Part shown: positions 28,116 through 33,013 of the stretch, one piece after another
How the letters are laid out: each line of letters opens with the position of its first letter
How positions within the stretch are numbered: the stretch's first letter is position 1
Assembly: GCA_947455425.1 (NCBI GenBank)
Contig: CANGOT010000003.1
Location: 1 to 33,013, forward strand
DNA length: 33,013 nucleotides
Reading direction: 5' to 3'
From: Chitinophagaceae bacterium
GTDB taxonomy: Bacteria > Bacteroidota > Bacteroidia > Chitinophagales > Chitinophagaceae
Notes under the pieces: generated by a model
Told to the model about the DNA's origin: nothing
Databases searched by the model: none
Seen by the model: only the letters and a program-made list of their open reading frames with translations
Program-made: the position numbers and the translations under genes

Positions 28116-28955
28116 ATGATAACTATTTGTGTTTGTGGTGCAGGAACAATGGGAAGTGGTATTGCACAGGTTGCTGCACAAGCTGGTTATAAAACCATTC
28201 AATTCGATGCGAATGAGACAATGTTGCAAAAAAGCAAAGTATCTATTGAAAAATTTCTTCAGGCATCTGTAGAGAAGAATAAAATCACAGCAGCAGAGAG
28301 AGATAACACATTATCCAATATTATTTTCACAGCAAATATTGATGAATGTATTGCAGATATTGTTATTGAAGCCATCATTGAAAAAAAAGAAGCTAAGATT
28401 AGTTTATTCAATCAACTTGCTGCAATAAATAGTGCCACAACTATTCTTGCCACCAACACCTCATCAATTGCAATCAATGAAATAGCCAATGAAATTGAGC
28501 ATCCAGAACGAGTGGTTGGTATGCACTTTTTTAATCCTGCAACTTTAATGAAATTAGTAGAAGTGATAAAGGGAGCATACACATCAGATACAGTGATAGA
28601 AACTATTTTAACCGTTTGTAAACAGATGAAAAAAGTGGCTGTGGTGTGCAAAGATTCTCCAGGATTTATTGTAAATCGCATTGCCCGACATTATTATTTA
28701 GAAGCAATGAAGTTAATAGAACTAAACCTTGCAACCATTGAAACCGTTGATGCTGTTATGGAAAATGCTGGTTTTAAAATGGGTCCGTTTAAATTGATGG
28801 ATTTAATTGGCATGGACATCAACTTTGGTGTAAGCAATATTGTTTATGAAGCAATGGATAAACCTTCAAGACTAAAGCCATCTATAGTTCAACAACAAAA
28901 AGTAGAAGCAGGAGAGCTTGGGAAGAAGACTGGCAAAGGGTTTTATCAATATTAG
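28116..28955 (+). CDS. paaH: 3-hydroxyacyl-CoA / 3-hydroxybutyryl-CoA dehydrogenase (PaaH-like)
   Basis: 'ICVCGAGTMGSGIAQVAAQAGYKTIQFDAN', 'ILATNTSSIAINEIANEIEHPERVVGMHFFNPATLMKLVEVI', 'DSPGFIVNRIARHYYLEAM'. Symbol inferred from the divergent paa operon. Confidence 0.9.
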   Translation: MITICVCGAGTMGSGIAQVAAQAGYKTIQFDANETMLQKSKVSIEKFLQASVEKNKITAAERDNTLSNIIFTANIDECIADIVIEAIIEKKEAKISLFNQLAAINSATTILATNTSSIAINEIANEIEHPERVVGMHFFNPATLMKLVEVIKGAYTSDTVIETILTVCKQMKKVAVVCKDSPGFIVNRIARHYYLEAMKLIELNLATIETVDAVMENAGFKMGPFKLMDLIGMDINFGVSNIVYEAMDKPSRLKPSIVQQQKVEAGELGKKTGKGFYQY

Positions 28956-29025
28956 AATTTCCACTCATCCAAATATCTTGCTTACCACTCCAATGTCCTT
29001 ATTTTTATTCCCAAATAAATTTTAT

Positions 29026-30804
29026 ATGAAACAAATCATTTCATCTCTACTAATCATTTCAATAATGGTAAGTTGTAACTCGCATCAAACAGTTTCAACA
29101 ACCGTTGCTGCTAATAAAGACTTAGCAACAATGCTCGACAAATACTATGAAGAGCGTTTACAACTCTTTCCTTTAGAAGCTACATCTAATGGCGATAACC
29201 GCTACAACGATAAATTGTATGCCGACTTTACCGATAGCTACAAAACCAAATTGCAAGCTTTTTACAGCAATTATGCAAAAGCAATTGATGGATTTAAAAG
29301 AGATGAATTAAACGATAATGACAAAATAAGTTATGATGTTTTTAAACGCGAAATGGCAATGAGTTTAAGAGGCTTAACTTTTAACGAAAACCTTACACCG
29401 CTAAACCAGTTTTATGGTCGTCATTTAGATATGGGGCAACTTGGAAGTGGCGATGGCAACCAACCTTTCAAGACAGTAAAAGATTATGATGATTGGGCAA
29501 AACGTGCTGCAGCATTTAGTATATGGGTGGACAGTGCTATTGTTTATTTTAAGAAGGGGATGGATAAAAATTATGTATTACCAAAATCATTGGTAGTAAA
29601 AATTGTTCCTCAATGCAAAGCAATCGTTGTAACTGATGTTACCAAAAGTTTATTCTGGGGACCCATCAACAAACTTCCTACAACATTCTCCGATGCAGAC
29701 AAAAAAAGGCTTACATCAGATTACACCAAATTGATTAAAGAACAGATCATTCCTTCATACAAAAAGCTGGGAGACTTTTTCGAGAAAGAATATCTGCCTA
29801 AAGCCCGCACTACAAGTGGTATTAGCAGTAATCCAACTGGTAATGATTATTATAAATATTTAATAGAACAATGGACAACAACTACCCGCACACCCGATGA
29901 AATTTATGCAAAGGGATTAGAAGAAGTGAAACGCATTCGTGAAGAAATGGAGAAGGTAAAAGCACAAGTAAAATTCAATGGCGACTTAAAGACCTTCTTT
30001 GACTTTATGAAGAAAGATAAACAATTTATGCCGTATAAAACCCCAGCAGAAGTGTTAGCAGCTTTTCATGCTATTCAAACCAAAATAGACCCAAAATTAC
30101 AAACAATGTTTGGCAGAACACCCAAAACAAAATTCGAGATTCGCCAAACAGAAGCCTTTCGTGCTGCTAGTTCTAGTGCTGAATATAATCAGGGTAGTGC
30201 CGATGGATCAAGGCCCGGCATTTTTTATATTCCAATTATCGACGCCACTAAATTCAACACTACCAGCGGTATGGAAAGTTTGTTTTTGCATGAAGCCATT
30301 CCTGGGCATCACTATCAAATTTCATTACAACAAGAAAATGAAAGCCTGCCTAAGTTTAGAAGATTTAGCTGGTATGGTGCTTATGGCGAGGGTTGGGCTT
30401 TATATTGCGAAAGCCTGGGTAAAGAGTTAGGTTGCTACACAGACCCTTATCAATATATGGGTGCATTGGGCGATGAGATTCATCGTGCAATTCGCTTAGT
30501 AGTTGATGTTGCGATTCACACAAAAAATATGAGCAGGGAAGATGCCATCAAATACATGATGGAAAACGAACCAATTAGCGAAGAAGGTGCCACTGCCGAA
30601 ATTGAGCGTTATATGGCCATACCTGCACAAGCTTTGAGCTATAAAACAGGTGCGTTGAAAATAAAAGAACTGAGAGAAAAATATAGCAAACAAAATGGTG
30701 CAATATTTTCTTTAAAAGCTTATCACGATGAGTTGTTGAAAGATGGTTGTCTGCCTTTGGATGTGTTGGAGAAAAAGATGGATGCCTGGAGTAAGAACAA
30801 TTAA
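29026..30804 (+). CDS. DUF885 family lipoprotein
   Basis: ATG at 29026 with lipobox IMVSC; 'GIFYIPIIDATKFNTTSGMESLFLHEAIPGHHYQISLQQENESLPKFRRFSWYGAYGEGWALYCESLGKELGCYTDPYQYMGALGDEIHRAIRLVVDVAIH'. Confidence 0.93.
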   Translation: MKQIISSLLIISIMVSCNSHQTVSTTVAANKDLATMLDKYYEERLQLFPLEATSNGDNRYNDKLYADFTDSYKTKLQAFYSNYAKAIDGFKRDELNDNDKISYDVFKREMAMSLRGLTFNENLTPLNQFYGRHLDMGQLGSGDGNQPFKTVKDYDDWAKRAAAFSIWVDSAIVYFKKGMDKNYVLPKSLVVKIVPQCKAIVVTDVTKSLFWGPINKLPTTFSDADKKRLTSDYTKLIKEQIIPSYKKLGDFFEKEYLPKARTTSGISSNPTGNDYYKYLIEQWTTTTRTPDEIYAKGLEEVKRIREEMEKVKAQVKFNGDLKTFFDFMKKDKQFMPYKTPAEVLAAFHAIQTKIDPKLQTMFGRTPKTKFEIRQTEAFRAASSSAEYNQGSADGSRPGIFYIPIIDATKFNTTSGMESLFLHEAIPGHHYQISLQQENESLPKFRRFSWYGAYGEGWALYCESLGKELGCYTDPYQYMGALGDEIHRAIRLVVDVAIHTKNMSREDAIKYMMENEPISEEGATAEIERYMAIPAQALSYKTGALKIKELREKYSKQNGAIFSLKAYHDELLKDGCLPLDVLEKKMDAWSKNN

Positions 30805-30914
30805 AAAACAACTCTCTAAAAAACAACTTTAACTGCACATATTATAATGAGCTTAATTGTTTTTTAAGGGGCATTTGATACACTAGAATACATCTAATAA
30901 AAGTATAACTAATT

Positions 30915-31112
30915 ATGACCACAAAAACATCCAACCTATTACAGGATGGCGACCCATGCAGGGTAATATCTGGTACACATAAAGGGAAAAAAGGTATTGT
31001 GAAAGACATTAATCTCAGCAAATCAGGTCACATAACCATTACCGTAGTTCAACAAAACGGTGAACGTTTTAAAACATTGGGAAGAAATGTTGTTGTTGAA
31101 CAAATTGGTTAA
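30915..31112 (+). CDS. small KOW-motif protein
   Basis: 'GDPCRVISGTHKGKKGIVKDINLSKSGHITITVVQQNGERFKTLGRNVVVE' is a KOW domain. Confidence 0.85.
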   Translation: MTTKTSNLLQDGDPCRVISGTHKGKKGIVKDINLSKSGHITITVVQQNGERFKTLGRNVVVEQIG

Positions 31113-31219
31113 ACGTATAATATGAGTTTTGCTGAACAGGTCATTTATCAGCACACAGAGTATTTAGCAATTGATTGAATTCACGAATCTTACTTTAAAA
31201 CGATTTAAGAAAAAATAAA

Positions 31220-31771
31220 ATGTCCTATTGCATTCATATAGAATCTATGCAGCCAGCAGAAAGAAAAGCACTGCATAAAAATTACCACGATAATTTTTAT
31301 GGTTTTCCTATACATAATGATGATGAATTATTCGGCCGATTGATATTGGAAATAAATCAGGCTGGTTTAAGTTGGGAAACAATTTTGAAGAAGGAGGAGC
31401 AGTTCAGAAAAGCATACAGCAACTTCAATATTAAAAAGATTGCATCTTACACAGAAGCTGATAGAGAAAGACTTTTGCAGGATACTGGTATTATTCGCAA
31501 CAGACTAAAAATAAATGCAGCTATAGAAAATGCTAAAGTAATTGTGGCATTGCAAAGTGAATTTGGATCGTTTGAAAACTGGCTCGAATATCATCACCCT
31601 AAAACTAAAGATGAGTGGGTTAAATTGTTTAAAAAAACGTTTAAATTCACAGGAGGCGAAATTGTAAATGAGTTTTTAATGAGCATTGGCTATTTGCCAG
31701 GTGCACACGCTGAATCCTTTGCCATACATAAAAAAAATTTAAAAACAAAGCCAATGTGGTTGAAAAGATAA
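31220..31771 (+). CDS. tag: DNA-3-methyladenine glycosylase I (Tag-like)
   Basis: 'YHDNFYGFPIHNDDELFGRLILEINQAGLSWETILKKEEQFRKAYSNFNIKKIASYTEADRERLLQDTGIIRNRLKINAAIENAK'. Confidence 0.92.
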   Translation: MSYCIHIESMQPAERKALHKNYHDNFYGFPIHNDDELFGRLILEINQAGLSWETILKKEEQFRKAYSNFNIKKIASYTEADRERLLQDTGIIRNRLKINAAIENAKVIVALQSEFGSFENWLEYHHPKTKDEWVKLFKKTFKFTGGEIVNEFLMSIGYLPGAHAESFAIHKKNLKTKPMWLKR

Positions 31772-31790
31772 AACCTAAAATACCAACACA

Positions 31791-32303
31791 ATGGATATTA
31801 CTGCAATACTGAAAGATAAAGGCCTTAAGGCAAAAGCTAAAACCGAGTGTATTTGCCAAATGATACTTGAAGGTAATCTTAGCACCGATGAACTCATTGA
31901 TGTTGCAATGTCTTGTAAAGATGCAGACAAAGCTACTTGTATTGAAGCACTTGAGTTTGCCACAAAACAACAACCCAAGATCGCTTCTGCTGCATGTCTG
32001 GATTTTGTTACCAAAACATTATTAGACAAAGCACCAAGAGTAAAATGGGAGTCGGCAAAAGTAATTGGCAATATCGCTCATCTTTATCCAACTAAATTAA
32101 ATGATGCAGTGAATCATTTGCTTGTCAATACCGAGTCCTCTGGAACTGTAGTAAGATGGAGTGCAGCTTTTGCACTTGGAGAAATCATTACACTTAAAAC
32201 AACATTAAATAAAACCCTTGTTCCTGCAATTGAAGCAATTTGTAATCGTGAAGAAAAAAACAGTATCAAGAAAATTTATATTACTGCCTTGAAAAAAGTA
32301 TAG
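31791..32303 (+). CDS. HEAT-repeat protein
   Basis: Alpha-helical repeats 'APRVKWESAKVIGNIAHLYPTKLNDAVNHLLVNTESSGTVVRWSAAFALGEIITL'. Confidence 0.75.
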   Translation: MDITAILKDKGLKAKAKTECICQMILEGNLSTDELIDVAMSCKDADKATCIEALEFATKQQPKIASAACLDFVTKTLLDKAPRVKWESAKVIGNIAHLYPTKLNDAVNHLLVNTESSGTVVRWSAAFALGEIITLKTTLNKTLVPAIEAICNREEKNSIKKIYITALKKV

Positions 32304-32335
32304 ATTTCATAAATTCATACTACCATTCATTTACA

Positions 32336-32710
32336 ATGCTAAAGATTAAATTAGCCAACTTTCTAATGTTATTGTCATCTTTAATAGGCTATTTAGAGTG
32401 GTCTAATAATAAACGATTTGTTTTTTCGCTTGAAGCTGAACTATTCATAAAATCACTGCAAGGGCCAAAAGATATCATGAATCCATTTATTATCATTCCA
32501 TTGATTGGGCAGTTGTTATTGGTATTTACACTATTTCAAAAAAGTCCTAAACGTGTATTAACTTTTATATCTGTTGCCTGTATTGGCTTAATTATGCTTC
32601 TACTGTTATTGATTGGTTTTTTGTCAATGAAGCTAAAAATAATATTTTTTGCCTTTCCTTTTTTGATATGTTCAATATGGGTCATAAAACTTAACCGCAA
32701 GAAAAACTAA
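32336..32710 (+). CDS. hypothetical integral membrane protein
   Basis: 124 aa with about four hydrophobic segments. Confidence 0.6.
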   Translation: MLKIKLANFLMLLSSLIGYLEWSNNKRFVFSLEAELFIKSLQGPKDIMNPFIIIPLIGQLLLVFTLFQKSPKRVLTFISVACIGLIMLLLLLIGFLSMKLKIIFFAFPFLICSIWVIKLNRKKN

Positions 32711-32730
32711 TAAAAGGTTCAAAAAAACCT

Positions 32731-32760
32731 CCGATGCTTTTACAACATCGGAAGCTTTTT
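32731..32760 (+). terminator. probable Rho-independent terminator
   Basis: CCGATG-N9-CATCGG followed by aagcttttt, just after the 32710 stop. Confidence 0.65.
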
Positions 32761-32782
32761 AAATCGTACTTCGTAAATTGAA

Positions 32783-32872
32783 CTATTCTATCACCAATTT
32801 CTTCGTAGTCTTTCCTTGTTCTGTTATAATGCTCACCAAGTAAAATCCTTTACTCAAAAGCATAGTCATCAT
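32783..32872 (-). pseudogene. orphan T9SS C-terminal sorting-signal remnant
   Basis: Minus-strand translation MMTMLLSKGFYLVSIITEQGKTTKKLVIE*, matching the end of a type A T9SS sorting domain, with an in-frame TAA a few codons upstream of the segment and no secreted domain in front. Confidence 0.65.
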
Positions 32873-32901
32873 ATAGAATACATACAAGCAATATCTACTT
32901 T

Positions 32902-32978
32902 AAGCGAAGGATAGGCGAAGGATGGGCGAAGGCTTAGCGTTAGTTAAGCGAAAGTTTTTCGAAGGATACTTCAAAGAT
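32902..32978. repeat. degenerate 11-bp tandem array (7 units)
   Basis: aagcgaaggat / aggcgaaggat / gggcgaaggct / tagcgttagtt / aagcgaaagtt / tttcgaaggat / acttcaaagat. Confidence 0.85.
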
Positions 32979-33013
32979 ACATATCTTTACCATATGGCAA
33001 AAAATAATGATAA

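Noticed and set aside
30802-30868. TTAAAAAACAA / TTGTTTTTTAA inverted repeat after DUF885
   Set aside because: AT-homopolymeric arms, long loop; possible weak terminator but not convincing.
32902-32978. CRISPR or iteron origin
   Set aside because: 11-bp units without spacers; no replication initiator gene visible, so an origin function cannot be supported.
32994-33013. Possible start of a plus-strand CDS (MAKNND...)
   Set aside because: Only about six codons are visible; cannot be supported as a feature.

Overview
A Bacteroidetes-type chromosomal segment (Chitinophagaceae-like by codon usage and gene content; inference only). No rRNA, tRNA, CRISPR array or classical transposase was recognised.

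Gene content, left to right:
- A minus-strand redox operon: cytochrome c fragment, DUF5777-like barrel, cytochrome-like lipoprotein and ethylbenzene-dehydrogenase-type haem-binding lipoprotein.
- An AlkA-type glycosylase interrupted by one in-frame stop.
- secA.
- A PorP/SprF-like protein paired with a ~2,830-aa PKD-rich type IX secretion adhesin.
- A GNAT/FemAB-like gene, ubiE/menG, porT and radC.
- A phenylacetyl-CoA epoxidase operon (paaA-paaB-[S23]-paaC-ABM-paaD) with a divergent paaH-like gene.
- DUF885, KOW, tag and HEAT-repeat genes.

The most interesting signal is a ~458-bp cassette at 26149-26606, between paaB and paaC. It encodes a four-helix-bundle (S23 / 23S-rRNA intervening-sequence) protein. 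It is bounded by 29-bp imperfect inverted repeats (22/29 identical) built from GGAATTR heptamers. One repeat is translated as the new N-terminus of PaaC, whose start codon overlaps the S23 stop (TAATG). A different palindromic element is translated as the C-terminus of PaaA in the same operon.

Two further degenerate tandem arrays are present: a strict 21-bp array downstream of secA with a partly covarying mini-hairpin, and an 11-bp array near the right edge next to an orphan T9SS sorting-signal remnant. All calls come from reading the sequence; no database search was run.
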